A stretch of DNA of 64,000 nt. Origin: Klebsormidium nitens (Eukaryota; Streptophyta; Klebsormidiophyceae; Klebsormidiales; Klebsormidiaceae). This document shows, one piece after another, positions 35,701-47,370 of the stretch. How positions within the stretch are numbered: the first letter of the stretch is position 1; every line of letters starts with the position of its first letter. The stretch spans positions 1 to 64,000 of the forward strand of contig DF237016.1 of the NCBI GenBank assembly GCA_000708835.1, written 5' to 3'. A program made the translations under genes and the position numbers. Below the pieces are notes generated by a model. It saw nothing but the letters and a program-made list of their open reading frames with translations, did not search any database and had not been told where the DNA came from.

Positions 35701-38700
35701 CTTTTCCACACCGTCCGCATTCTGCGGCACCTCGTCCGGGCCGTATCCGCTCACCTGACAAGCTCGTTCGCCTTAGGTTCCAGCACCTGCAGCCGCCGGT
35801 GCGAGAAGCGCGACCGCACCCGCTTCTCCAGCAACTCGTCAGCGTCCTGCCCACAACAGACAGTTGGACGTTTGACACTGCTTACAGGTGCAAGGCACTG
35901 GCGGGCTTGATTTCCAACTGCGTTCGCGACTTGCCAATGGGCGAGACGACACTACTTTCCAGATGCACGTGATATCACCAATCAGAAACAATGATTCGAG
36001 AGAGGTAGCATGAAAAGAAGAAATCGAGCAAGGTAGCAAGAAAAGCATATTGAATGATAGGCACGTGGAATGGTCCGAGCGAGACAAGAAAGGACTGCAT
36101 CCAAGCTCAGGTCGCCTTTGGGGGCTCACCATGCGGCAGCTGATGCCCACGACGGCGGCCTGTGTCTTGGACGACTGGATCGCGTCCAGCAGATTATACA
36201 GCAGCGTCTGCTTTGGACGCTGCACACGAATGCGAACAAAAAGGTTTCAGCAAAAGTTCCCCGAGCAAAGGTCCAAAAGCGCCTCCAACAGCGTGGACAG
36301 GGAACGAACAACTGGCGTCGGCAAGAGGCAATGGCTCCGCGAGTTCGTCATTCGCGAACTTCAAGGAAAAGGTCTGAGATGAGTTTATGAAGGAGCATTC
36401 AGGACAGCTTTGGTAATGGGCTGGCGGATCGAGTCCTGTTACCTTCCGAAGTTATTCAAGGGGCCATGCAATGTGCAGGCGCTTTGGTTGGATTCGGTCG
36501 AATAGTCCCTTCATTGAATCTCTACTGGAATGCTTTAGTCCCGTTCTTTCTGAAGCTGCATGTTCTCTGCCATAGAGTGCTTTATAAGCAAGGGAAGAGC
36601 CGATCCGGTAGAAGACTTGGGGGGGGCTCACCTGGGCGAAGAGATCAAACTCGTCCAGAACGAAAATGACGGCGCGGTGAGCTTTCACGCACTCCCTGAT
36701 ATGAGGCAAGATCATTGTCAGCATTGAGTACGACAAAAGCGTAAAATTACCAGCTGAATCTCCGTTACGGTGTGTTCGGGAAACGAACGGGCCGGGCGAA
36801 AGAACCGCTTCATAGAAGAGGCACAAATCGATGAGTCGAACGTCGTCAAGCGCTTGTGGGTTACACACAGAATGAGTAAGGTTTCGGAGATCTTGAGGGA
36901 GGGTCTCCTCCCTCAAGATCGCGGGAGAAAGAAAGGGCAAAGCTTACGTCAGAATGTCGGTCAGGAAGCGCAGGTTCAACTCGAACGTGGACTGCAAGAC
37001 GACAAGCGCAGAATAGGCTTGAAATTGGTCCACATGTAATATCCTCATGCTTACTCTTTCGTACAAGAACCAGCTTTTGGGAAGAGACAAGGAGAAGATG
37101 GACGCACCAGAACTTTCGAGAGAGCGTCAACCTCTGTCCTTTGATACATCAGCGGCAGGGAAGGCGAATGCCCCTTGACTTTGCAAAGGTCCATCGAACA
37201 GAAGAAGCATCGTCCATGGGTTCCATAACCTTCATGGTCTCTGTAATGTGGACTTACAGTCTTGGAGGAGATGGCTAGATCGTTGTCCTCACACAGTTGA
37301 CGCGCAATCTCCTGCTCAATGACGAGATCTCCGGTTGAATAATGCTCGAGGAGTCTCAAAGCGTTCGCTCAGGGGTCGTTGACAATCTGAAGCGTCAGCG
37401 AGAGTGGCAATGTTCCAACACGAAACCAGCAGATGCATTCTCAAGCGGAACCAAAAGCTTCTGAAGATCGAAGTCAAAAGATCCGCGTACTTGATAACGG
37501 CTTTGGGAATTTGAATCATCCGTTTCTTTCATCCACCATGACACAAATCCTTCAAGACCAACTCTGGATGCTCTCTTCCCTGCGCTCTCAGGCTTGGAAG
37601 ATCCCACTGGCTTCGGCGAAGGGATTTGGATGGCCTGGGGGATCAGAAGGAGAACCTGCCCTTGTGAGAGCATAGCGTTGTGCACAAAACCAACGCCAGC
37701 AAGTCGGCTCACCTTGAGCGCAGTGCGCTCGTCCGCATGCACGAGACCGTTTAGTCGAACCTGCGCCAGAGACGCGGCTCAGAACAAAGAAACACAGCAA
37801 GAAGGTGGCGCTACAGGGCCTCTCTTGACGTTGGAGGGACGTCAAGGGTGGCCGCTTCAAACACTAGCTTAGCCCGCCCAAAGCATAGCGACGCTTCTGT
37901 GTTCAGTTCCAGTGGACTACTCATTAAGATCGGGGGACTATCAGATCGTCGAGGACACCACAGAAAACCGCTGCTCGCTGGCCCTCGAATCCAACTCAAT
38001 CAGATATGCAATCGTCACAGTCCATTGAAAGGACATCTCAGAAAAAAACTTTATTGGCACCGTCGATCACGCCACCTTCCCACCACGACGAGACTCACCA
38101 CGGTGACCCTCTCTTGGAACTCCTCTTGCAAGTCGCGGATCACTCCGTCCACGATCTGAAAGAGCACTCCAAAAGTGAGGGTTTTGCGCTCTGTCAAAGC
38201 CAAGTGCTGTGGAAAAAAGTATGCCGAAAGCTAACACTTTCAGAGCTCAGAATTTGGATTACAATAAAGCTGTTGTTTTCACAGTGCCTGCATTTGGTTG
38301 CTGATCAGTGAAAAATGGACAGCAAATCAATGCACAAGGGCAAACTCCACATTGGATCAGAGTCAGTATTTTAACAAGACGAAAGGAAGTGACCCCCGGC
38401 GAACACCCTAAAACCGCCTTCAACCAGAATCCTTCAATCGACGGTCGAATTGAGTAGATCTGATAAGTCAAGACCGTCGATCCTAGGAGGTTTAAGCTAG
38501 GAGGGGTCTCTCATGTCGGCTTGGGAGCGCAAGCTCTCCCTCCTCGACGTTCTGACAACCTTCTTTTTATGTATCTCGTCAGCCTGCAGCCTTGACCGGC
38601 CCCACTCCTTGTCCAGAATGCCAACGAACAGAAGTGCATCGTGGCACTTGCTTTCAGCAACCGTGTGTCTCTGACAAATGTGGCTAAGCACCACACTTTG

Positions 38701-38928
38701 GCTTCTCAATGTGGTGTCAAGAGACTTGAAAGGCACCAGTCGACGCACCGCGCTTTTCCCGCCCCCCCTGGGCCCCAGCAGCAGCGCTGAGACGTTGAGC
38801 CCCTTCTCCACAGTGTCTGCCAGCAAAGTGTACAGCTTCCTGGATACAGCACGGACAGAGGCATCAGCAGGAGGCACCGTGCCCAGCTTCCCTTGGGATA
38901 GCGGCTTGCTACTTTTGCTGGGCACCAT
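32753..38928 (-). CDS. ORC4: Origin recognition complex subunit 4
   Basis: ORC4 is the AAA+ subunit of the six-protein complex that marks replication origins and loads MCM helicase. Fifteen exons join in phase: 38928-38749, 38155-38099, 37760-37713, 37311-37258, 36991-36948, 36695-36632, 36219-36130, 35846-35755, 35559-35521, 35180-35102, 34808-34723, 34254-34145, 33728-33636, 33308-33247, 32947-32753, giving 430 residues, the normal family size. Walker A GPRGGGKS lies at 52-59 and Walker B IFVLDEFD near 136. Sensor-1 VVGISCR and the plant-typical LLEKRVRSRFSHR follow. The C-terminal winged-helix part (LSVLELYLLIAMKRLEEKE, YNFNMVF, EFRPMKLL) is complete. The 39-bp exon at 35559-35521 is the least certain, though its phases match both neighbours. 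The tail-anchored protein gene lies 189 bp upstream on the same strand. Confidence 0.93.
36889..36920. repeat. Perfect 14-bp hairpin in an ORC4 intron
   Basis: Stem GATCTTGAGGGAGG (36889-36902), loop GTCT, then the exact reverse complement (36907-36920). It sits in the intron between the ORC4 exons at 36991-36948 and 36695-36632, about 28 bp after the donor. The transcript could form a stable stem-loop near the 5' splice site. There is no coding role. Confidence 0.7.
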
Positions 38929-39117
38929 GAGTTGTGTCTCTCAGCCTCATGCCCTTCTTGCAGATGCATTGGTGGCGTGCGTACAGAAACTTGAAACAGC
39001 CCCCTTAAACATATTCAATCACTTTGAGGATCCTAATGCAGGCGTTCAGATCTTCACCTCGACAAAAGTTAGAGGAGTTCGAAGCAAACACGCTCTTGTC
39101 AGAGTTCGGAGATTGGC

Positions 39118-40383
39118 CTAACCGCCTGATAGGCGTGTGCCAAGACCTGTCCAGCTGGACATAGCCAGGCCTAATCCCAGCACCATCATTCCAGCCAGAA
39201 CACAGATTGATTCCAGTTTCAGTCTGAAACAGAGATATATGAATCTCAAAACATGAGAAGAAACACTAGCTCACTTCTGGTGTGCTACAAACTCCTCCAT
39301 GCCTGCCGCCCGCCCCTCCCGATCCCCTGTACTCCACCCATCCAAGCCAAGCAACCGCCCCTTGAGCAGTTTCATTGCAGCACTGACTGCCAACTCGTGG
39401 GCGCTCAATGGCTCCTCTCCGGCGCCGCTCGTCTGGGGGTCCTCTAGACTTCCCTCTTCATCGACTGTGCTCCTTGGAACCTCTTGTGCCTCCTCGATGT
39501 GTGGGGGTGCTGTGGGCTCGTCTATGGCAACTGGGCTCTGAGGCACTTCCATGTCTTCCTCCGCAACAGGGCTTTCTGCTGTCTCCGGCCCTTGCTCGTT
39601 AGCCCCTCGTCCTTGCACCACCTTTCGTACTGTGTCTGTTTCAAGGGCAGTAGTCTGTCCCTCCTCACTAGTCCCTGGGATAGCCCTTGTCTCCTTACTT
39701 CCAGTCTCCGGACTTCCAACATCACCTGACTTGGCTCCAACATCCTTTTCCCGTTGACGCTCCCGTGCCTTTTTGCCAGATGCAAAACCCCTCTCAACAG
39801 CCTCCAGATACAGCGGGTGGTAGTCCCGCTGCCGCTTCCCTTTCCTTCTCCCGCTGCCTTCCGGCGTTGTTTGATCAGCTGGCGGCGACCCAAATAAACG
39901 TGCCTGCTCTTGGCTGGCCTGAGATGCGCCAATGCAGACAGGGTGGAGGGTCTCTGGAGTCCGCAGGTCAATTTCTGCCATCTGGCGCGCCACGGTGGCC
40001 GCGCCTATCGGATTTGCGCCCCGAAACTTTCTGCCGCGGAGGGGAGGGGTTTCTGCGGAGCCGCCTGTATTGCTCTGTTTTTGGGCAGACCCGGAAGCGC
40101 CCCGAAGACTTCTCCTTTCTGGGGTGATGTTCAAGGAGTCCTCTGCAGATTCATCCTTGTTCCTAGTCTCCTTCTTGTTTACACCAGCAACTCTTATCTG
40201 CTCCATCTCTGCCATGTCGCTCTCATTCCCATTGGACAGCTTTGATGCAGATTCACCGCCAGCCTGCTGGCCCCTTCTAGCGGCCTGCCTCATCTGTTTT
40301 GCATTCAGCTCGCACGCCCGCAGGATGTCTGCAGACTCGTGTACCGAGAGCACCTGCTGGCCATCCCTTCTGGTCTTCGTCAT
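39118..40383 (-). CDS. Tail-anchored protein of unknown function
   Basis: I do not recognise the family. Two exons join in phase: 40383-39275 and 39223-39118, giving 404 residues. The donor is AA|GTGAGC and the acceptor TGTTTCAG. The body is charged and low in hydrophobic residues, with a short helical-looking start (SVHESADILRACELNAKQM) near residues 13-35 and a basic patch GRRKGKRQRDYHPLYLEAVERG mid-protein that could bind nucleic acid or act as a nuclear signal. The second exon supplies one hydrophobic segment (VLAGMMVLGLGLAM) near residues 377-391, leaving about 13 residues after it: the layout of a C-tail-anchored membrane protein. I chose the ATG at 40383; the open frame upstream has no in-frame ATG that I could verify. 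An E2F-like box lies about 200 bp upstream. Confidence 0.7.
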
Positions 40384-40972
40384 CCTGAGCAGACTCAATG
40401 GTGGTGAGCGGATCCTCCAGATGCGCGAAGAAAATTGTTCAAGTGATACAATGCTGGACGGAATGACAATGTGAAATTGCAAAGAAGCCTGGGCAGTGGG
40501 ATTCTGGGAAGTTAGCCTGCCCGGACTCGGAGGGGCGCCCACTGATCACCGTCTGTTTCAACACACCGAGTTTGTGTGTTTTGGCGCGAAAATGGAACGA
40601 ATGACGTCGAATCTCGAAAGCATCACAAACCGACCACGGCAGAAACGCAGGGGGCGGCACTGCAGACTCCGGAGCGAGGGCCCGGGGATTCCGCATTTGG
40701 CGCCGCCCTTCTGACGTCAGTAGGCGCCATTTTCATTGGCCCAGCTCCCTTCCTTAGACTCTAGATAGAGTTCCTCAAGTAGAGTTCGACTCCGAGGGGC
40801 GCTTGGGTCGGCACAAACATTGAAACAAGCCCTGAAACAAGTCTTCAGGTTGCGCTGACAAGTCAGCAACTGGCGCGAGCAGGCGGCTTTGAATGGTTGG
40901 CCTTGCCTACAAAAATGTGAGTTGGGCAATGTGGCCATTAATTCCGTGCAGTCGTGTCACGGGCGTTAGATC
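40384..40972. promoter_or_regulatory. Bidirectional promoter between the tail-anchored and KH-protein genes
   Basis: These 589 bp separate divergent start codons. The region holds a perfect E2F-type site at 40579-40592, a second E2F-like TTTGGCGCC near 40696, the ACGT palindrome CTGACGTCAG at 40711-40720, two GGCGCC palindromes and an ATTGG (inverted CCAAT) box near 40735. The clustering suggests the core of a shared promoter. This is inference from motifs only. Confidence 0.55.
40579..40592 (-). promoter_or_regulatory. E2F-type binding site
   Basis: TTTTGGCGCGAAAA fits the E2F consensus TTTSSCGCSAAA exactly. It lies about 200 bp upstream of the tail-anchored protein start and about 380 bp upstream of the KH-protein start. 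E2F sites usually drive G1/S transcription. Strand is nominal because the site works in either direction. Confidence 0.6.
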
Positions 40973-43900
40973 ATGGCTCCTGAAGATTGTGCTGTGAGGA
41001 AGAAAAGAAAGGTAGTGTAGTATTGGAGAAGAGAGCTCCAGTCTTTCATTTGCCTGATGTATCTTAGAGATCCGGGCGTGCTGCTTCGATCTGAGTTGAA
41101 AAGTGTTAACATATGTAGCCCTTGTTCAAGCACTGGACTGCCGTGCCCTCTGGTTTTGACAACTTTGGTCCAGTATGTTCTTGCTTTGTGTCACTCACAG
41201 CAAGCAGTCACGTTGTGCCTATCCCTGATTACGGTGGTGGCTTTGCACAATAGTCCCGTGAGTGAGCAGCTTTCTTTTACCTTTTTGTATGTCACTCATG
41301 TGTTGTGGTGGCTGTGCATGACGTGTCTTTTTCCATATATGTATCACTATTTTCCAAAGCTGCCTGGTGCTGATGGGTGCCGGTTGCTGTATCCTAGGGG
41401 AGACTATCGGAGGGAGCACGATTGGCGGGACGACAGGGCCCACAAGCGCCGCCGAGAGGACCCGTTGGCATGCCATAACTGCGGAGAGAGGGGCCACTTA
41501 GCAAAGGTCAGACTGCTCTTCCATTCAGGGAAATTTCTGCTATCTGTGGATGTTAATGTTCAATCAAGACGCGTTCTTGGTGCTCATCTTAAAGTGGCAG
41601 GAGAAGCGGTAAGCACCATTCATTGTGGAACCCAAGAGTTGGTGGTTTCTGTACCGAGCATCCCAACGGGGAGCAAACTTGCTGTTTCCTGCTCTGATCA
41701 AATTGCTTTGTGACAAGCAATTGCTGAATTTGAGTGGTGTACTTTATGGGTTGGTATAAAGTACGGCAACAGAATGTAAGAGCTATAAGAAAGGGTGAGC
41801 CTCTTCACTTTGAGAAGGTGAGCTTTTTTCGAACAGGCATTCTAACATGAGGTACACTGCACCCCATGCTAACATATCCTTGCAACCCCGTCCTTAAGTT
41901 TGAAGGGGAGGGTCCATCTGATTTTTCTGCCTTCATTGCAAAGTGGTTCTTCTGGCAGCAGCCCACGGAGTTGCGAAGGCACTACGGAGACCAGGACTCT
42001 TGGAGTTTGGGAGCTTTCCAAAGCTGCTATGCCAAGTCAGATATGTCCAATGTTGCGCAAGTTCGAGGCCATGCGGCACAGCATCACCGAGGGCGAATGC
42101 TACAAGAGGCTGAAGAGTGAGGTCAGGTCTGACCTGCCTAACTTGGTAAAACCCGTCTGTTTTTCGCACAACGTTGGAATCACTTGCACGAAAATGACCT
42201 CGGCCTTCAACAGCGTTGGTGGAGAGAGGTACAATCGGCACCCCATCAAATATTTCTTGAATTCACCTTTTCCTTGGCTCCTGAATGTGGGTGAGGCTTT
42301 GCAGGACTGCCTGAGCACGCACGGTAAGGAGATTAAAGACAAGGTCTTGGTCAAGGACCGGCGCTTCAAGCCGCGGGTTATCGGCACAGGCGGGGGGGTG
42401 ATCAAGGGCCTCGAGCAGGAGCTGGGGGTAAGGTTAAAGGTAGAGGACGTGGTTAGGGACGATCCTGATCAAGGGTTCTACGTGCGCATCTCGGGACCCG
42501 GCCTGGACGAAGTTTGCAGGTGGGTTTGCTGCTGGGTTTGGACAACAATGGTTCGTTTCTAGTAAGGGTTTGTGAAAGGCTCTTCAGATGCGGCGGCAGG
42601 TGGGTGGGTGCCGATTGGGTCTGTATTCTGCCTTCATTTTGCGCGACAACTCCGCTGGAAGGCAAGTTGAGTGATGGATTTTAAGAACGTGGGCGTTTGG
42701 TTTCCGTGACAACCTGCTTGGGCAGTTTCACCATCGTGATTACAGAGGCGACTAGTATGCCTGGTTTCGTTGGGTAAGACTCGGACTTGCTCGACAAACT
42801 TGTTATGTTTGCCGTCTGGGTTGAATAGAGTGAAGGTGAGTCGGTCTTATCATCAATCTCTTCCAAGCTTTTCCCTTCTATGAAGGCACGTATTTTGCAG
42901 ATTTTGCGCGGGTATTCTCTTCGTCTTTTCTCCTAGTCGAAAAGCGGCATCATTTTCAACGTAGGAGCTCTGCCCAGGTGGGATGAGCGATTCAACGAGA
43001 GCAACGATACAGGACCTGTTGTTGCTTGACATGTCGACCAAGGCGGGATCTACAATAGTTGGAGCATCGACATGACTCCGACGTCATAACCTCGAATCGT
43101 TGTCTGTACCTTACTATCTTTTCCTACAAGGCAATAGCAGGTTTGGAAGAGCCTTGTTACTTTGACGCCCCGAAGACACGAACTCTTTGCAGCAGCTCTT
43201 TCCGCTTTTTCATCTAGTTCCACACTTTCCCTTTCCAGGGCTGTGACTCGGCTGGAGAAACTAGTGGCGGAGGTCGAAGCAGAGCAGCGCGGGTTCGAGG
43301 AGCGCCGCGCGCAGTACCAGCAGCAGTTGACAGACACTCCTGCCGTCCCGGCAACTCTCACCCCGGAAGCAGCCCCGCAGCCGCTTGGAGTGGCGCTCAA
43401 TGCGGCCCTCCAGGCCAGCGGAGCGCTCCCCGGGCGGCAGCAGTTCCAGTCCGGGGGGGTGGTGCCCCAGCGGTTTGGCGGGGGGGGTGCGCAGCGCCCG
43501 AGCGGGATGACGAGCCTCCGGCATGAGTACGCTGCAGCGATGAATGCAGGACAGGGTATCGGAGCTGGTCAGGTCCAAGGGGTGTACGACTACGGCATGG
43601 CGAACCTCAGCCAAGGGGGCGATCAGAGTGCAATCCTAGGTCGGACTTCGGATCAGGGGGCTAGCTTCGGCCAGGGGTTGGCTCCGGATCCGGGGCCGAG
43701 TGTCATTCAGGGGATGGCCTCAGGGCTGACTTCTCATGGAGGGGGAAACTACAACCAGGGGCCTGTTCCGGATCAAAACGTCACTTACAATCAGGGGGTT
43801 GCTCCGAACTACGCAATGGCCGGCAACCAGGGGGCGACGCAAAGTCTAGGGGCGAAGGCTGGCCAACGGTTCCAGTTCGATCAGGCGGGAACAGCTGCGG

Positions 43901-44937
43901 AGCAGAACATGGAGATGAGCCCCGACAGAAAAGATACGTCAGGTGCAGGGACGCCACCTGTCGCCGTCGGAAGCATTCAGCAGCCCGCTAACCCCGCTAA
44001 CCTCGGAATCCACAGCGTTAGCCCGAATTACCCCACCGCGCCCGTAGGAAGCGCTGCGATGAATGGGCCGGGGCTCGGAGGAGCTGGGTATCCGGGGACG
44101 TTCTTGTACGGAGACGTGCAAAGTTACCCGGAGCAGGGGGCCCAAGGCGGGGGGGCTGCGACGACGCTAGACGAACTAGAGACGCGGAATATTGCCGAGT
44201 ATCTCGAGTTGGCGAAGCAGCAAATGTTCGAAGAGGACGAGGAGATCAACCGGCATCGACAGGTGAGGCGCTCGGCGGTTTCGATTGTGTATGGTCGGAT
44301 TGGCGAAGGACCTAGACGGATGGTGGATATTGGTGTGCTGGGCTTCGGCCAGATGCGTCTGGGTTGAGCATAAAGCCCAGCCTTTGTTTCAGGCACGTCA
44401 GCGAATTGGCAGCCAGTTGTCACCCCTGTTTGACATTGTGCTGTGCAGTTTCGCGTGCTTCTTTCTCCCGCGCATTTCCAAAAAGCTCCTTCTTTCTGTC
44501 ATCGTGCAAAGGTGCTGACAACACGGCTCGTTTCTAATCCCCTAATCTTCATAGTCACGAAGTCCGGTGGTGACAGAACACGACGTAAGCAGCGGTCGTC
44601 TCGTCCTTTGCGTCCTGACCATTAGTACCGCATTCTGCAGCGGATGCGCGAGATCCAGGACTACTTCCAGCTGCGCCTCTCGTCGCTCCGGCAAAAGCAG
44701 TCGCAGCAGCGGGAAACGTTTCTCATCCTGGAGACACAGCAGCGCCCTCAACAACAGCTCCAGCAGTTTCAGCCGACCAGGGGAGGGAATGGATCTGTGA
44801 ACCCGCAGCAAAGCCAAGATAAGCCGCTGAGTCTGGGGCTGTCTGGTCAGTATGGGCTGGGCAACTCATCCTGGGGCCCAAATGCGGACGTTGGGGCTTC
44901 TGGAGTCGAGGGAAGGCAAGGTTATGGGAGTATCTAG
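40973..44937 (+). CDS. CCHC zinc-knuckle and KH-domain RNA-binding protein
   Basis: This is a predicted single-stranded nucleic-acid-binding protein, possibly in RNA processing. Six exons join in phase: 40973-41011, 41360-41506, 42041-42121, 42305-42519, 43239-44262, 44641-44937, giving 600 residues. A basic N-terminus (RKKRK, KRRRED) precedes a CCHC zinc knuckle at about 51-64 (CHNCGERGHLAKIC), whose last cysteine comes from the next exon, confirming that junction. A KH domain at about 90-170 has the motif VIGTGGGVIKGLEQELG. A short coiled coil (RLEKLVAEVEAEQ) follows, then about 280 residues of Gly/Gln/Asn-rich low complexity with irregular NQG repeats, and a Gln-rich tail. SF1/BBP has both domains but in the opposite order. 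The exon 2 acceptor (CCAAAG) is not ideal; the alternative at TATCCTAG breaks phase. Confidence 0.75.
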
Positions 44938-46302
44938 TTCAGGCGGACAGCGAGCTTCGAGTACGGTTGGAAGCTGCATCTGAGCTACATCGGGGCAGCC
45001 ATAAGACAAAGCAGCGGTAGTCGAGGTCTATGATGAGCACTTTAGGGCGAGCCTTGAAAGGCTCTTGCAATCGCCCTACTTTAAGTAGGTAGCCATATCG
45101 TAAGTACAAGTGCTCCTGTTAACGAACAACGTTCCTACTATGCGGAGGTGGTGCAAATCGATCAAATACAGTCTGCATCAAATATCGTTTGAGAACAAAT
45201 CATCGTCCGCAGCCATACCTTGAAAGTCGCCTCAGTGTTGCATACCAATTCAGTCCAAAGTGAACGTTGCCAGTCGATTGGATTCAAGATTCATACTTAT
45301 TACGGTACATGTGTTTGGCCGCCATATGTTTCAAACGCATGTTGGTGACACTTGCAATTTCTCGATCAGAATGATGTGATCCATGCAGTCTTGTGCCTGC
45401 ATGCCAGTGAATTAAGGAACAGCTGCCAAAGCTGTATAAACCGTCAAACGCTGGAGTCGCCTGATCTGCCGCGATCGCCTGATCTTGGATGATGATGCAT
45501 GCGCGCCTGGCCCTGAAGCCACACTAGCTCTCGATTGATAATCGTAATGCATGTGTTGGCAACCATATGCATGGAACGATCGTAAGTACGGTCCAATTGG
45601 TGAAGCTAGGTGCATTAAGACTAACGCGCCACATGAGCTAATTCTCAGATCCGACCTGAGTCAGAACTTCAGGCCTCGATTCCATTTGTGATCTCGAGCC
45701 AATTCATGCAACCCAGCAGTGAAGTTGGAACCCGGCAGCAGGCTACCGTACAACACCGCGGATCCTGCCCCGACTCGACATGGCCCTGACACTGATGCAA
45801 TCAAGTCGCTACCTAAACCATTCGCGCCGGCAATACGTGCGAGCTTCGAAGCGATCCAAAACTAGGCATGCTCGCCGCGAGATTGTTCATTGGTCAGCTG
45901 GCGACGAGAGAAGAGGAAAACGGCATGTGTATTGCACGAAGTCCTCCGGGCGATCAAGCGGGTCCGTGCACTCAGTTCCGGTTAGGTTCTGCAGCATGAT
46001 CTTAGGTCAGTCGTGTCTGGTCAGCTTAATGATTGATGGCACCTAGATCTCGATTAGCTTCTGATCTGGGGTCAAAGGACAGAAGTGCGACTTCGTGTAC
46101 CTAAAACATCTTTATCTTTGCATGAATTCTTCATCATTTCTCTATATCTCGGACACTGAGTGACGAATACAGATTCACATGAGCTAAGGAAGCCACTCTA
46201 ACACCCAGTTCCAGCAAGCTAGTACAGTCCCATCTCAGCCGCACGGATCGCCTCTTATCTACCCGTGGCCTTTTTCTGCATATCTGCAGGATCCGTTCCA
46301 TG
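44938..46302. other. Convergent intergenic region
   Basis: This region lies between the 3' ends of the KH-protein gene and the F-box gene. Only short frames without features are present, and no repeat was recognised. Confidence 0.55.
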
Positions 46303-47370
46303 TCATGTGAAGAATATCCTGCTATGTATACGCTGCCCTCTCGCAAACGTGCAATAAATGTTCCATGAATTATTTGGCAAGTGGACGCGCACGCGTGCAT
46401 GGATCTCGAGCGCGCAACTGCACCAGCCCAGCAAAGATCTGTCCAGCCAAGTATCACCTGATCCTCTGTGTCCGTAGACGAAGTCCTCTAGATCGGAAAG
46501 CCGTGCTAGAAAGTTCCAGTTGTACCCCGGACTACGTGTACCGTGACGAAACGCTGTCCACCCGCCCCACGAGATCAGTTCTGCGCGGCTCTCCCAGGTT
46601 TGAACCGTCAGGGAGGTGAGCTTTACAAATTTCCCCAGCATGTCAAGGGCCTCACGCCGTGCTTGGAGCTCTTTCGGACACCAGACCCAAGCGAAATCGA
46701 TCCGTAGTTGCTCCAGCCGTTCTGACGGTCTGACCGTCTTCAGAAAGTGGTTCAGATCCAGAGCCTGGTCATCGATATGAAGCTTCTTGAGGCAAGGAGC
46801 GTGGTCGACGATCTGAGCCATGTCTGCTGCAAAATCCATTCTGTCTTGGCCTACAAAACCAACGACAGTCAGGTCCACGAGTTTGGAGGCCGTGAGTCGA
46901 GTGGACAAAAGCAGACCGCCAATCGAGCTTTGGATCCTCTCCATGTTGGCAGCTGTCGTCACGCTGTCCGAAATCGAGTGACGCGTTTGCTTCCGGGGGA
47001 TGCCTCGGATGCTCACTTTTCTCCACTCGACGAGGGGTATAACATCCTTCCAGATTGTCGCCACTGTTTGCGTCCATTTGGCTGGCCCGAGAGTCACTCT
47101 CAAGGTCTCCAGCTTGGGTTGGCGCTGCACGACTCCTGCAAGAAAGTCGGCGGGACCCGTTCTCGTCTTCCTCCATGCCACGTGGAGGGTCGTGACGTAG
47201 GCTTGGCAGAATTGCCGCCAGTTTCTGTTCACCGCCCTGATACTGCGAAGCCAAGACGCCCTGATGCCCGCCACCTTCAATGGAGCGCATTGGACAGCTG
47301 CCTTCAGTATCCTCCATTGCACGTCCTCTGGGAGATCTTCCAGCGTTGTCAGTATCCCCTCCTGCTCCAT
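46303..47370 (-). CDS. F-box-like protein, intronless
   Basis: A single open frame of 355 codons runs from ATG at 47370 to the stop at 46303. The N-terminus holds an F-box-like segment at about residues 8-55 (LEDLPEDVQWRILKAA, then VNRNWRQFC), the part that would bind SKP1 in an SCF ubiquitin ligase. The rest has leucine-spaced segments (LETLRVTLG, LVDLTVVGF, LKKLHIDD, LEQLRIDF, LTSLTVQTW, LEDFVYGH) resembling degenerate leucine-rich repeats, the usual substrate-binding part. The open frame extends 15 codons upstream but the first codon there is TTG, so I use the ATG. The absence of introns contrasts with every neighbour and could mean a retrocopy or a lineage-expanded F-box family. The substrate is unknown. 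Confidence 0.75.
   Translation of the reverse strand: MEQEGILTTLEDLPEDVQWRILKAAVQCAPLKVAGIRASWLRSIRAVNRNWRQFCQAYVTTLHVAWRKTRTGPADFLAGVVQRQPKLETLRVTLGPAKWTQTVATIWKDVIPLVEWRKVSIRGIPRKQTRHSISDSVTTAANMERIQSSIGGLLLSTRLTASKLVDLTVVGFVGQDRMDFAADMAQIVDHAPCLKKLHIDDQALDLNHFLKTVRPSERLEQLRIDFAWVWCPKELQARREALDMLGKFVKLTSLTVQTWESRAELISWGGWTAFRHGTRSPGYNWNFLARLSDLEDFVYGHRGSGDTWLDRSLLGWCSCALEIHARVRVHLPNNSWNIYCTFARGQRIHSRIFFT

Noticed and set aside
41057-41713. Hydrophobic 218-codon ORF
   Set aside because: Mostly intron 1 of the KH-protein gene read through into exon 2. It looks like a membrane protein only because the intron is T-rich.
40973-44937. Assignment as splicing factor SF1/BBP
   Set aside because: The zinc knuckle lies before, not after, the KH domain, and the remaining SF1 landmarks were not seen.
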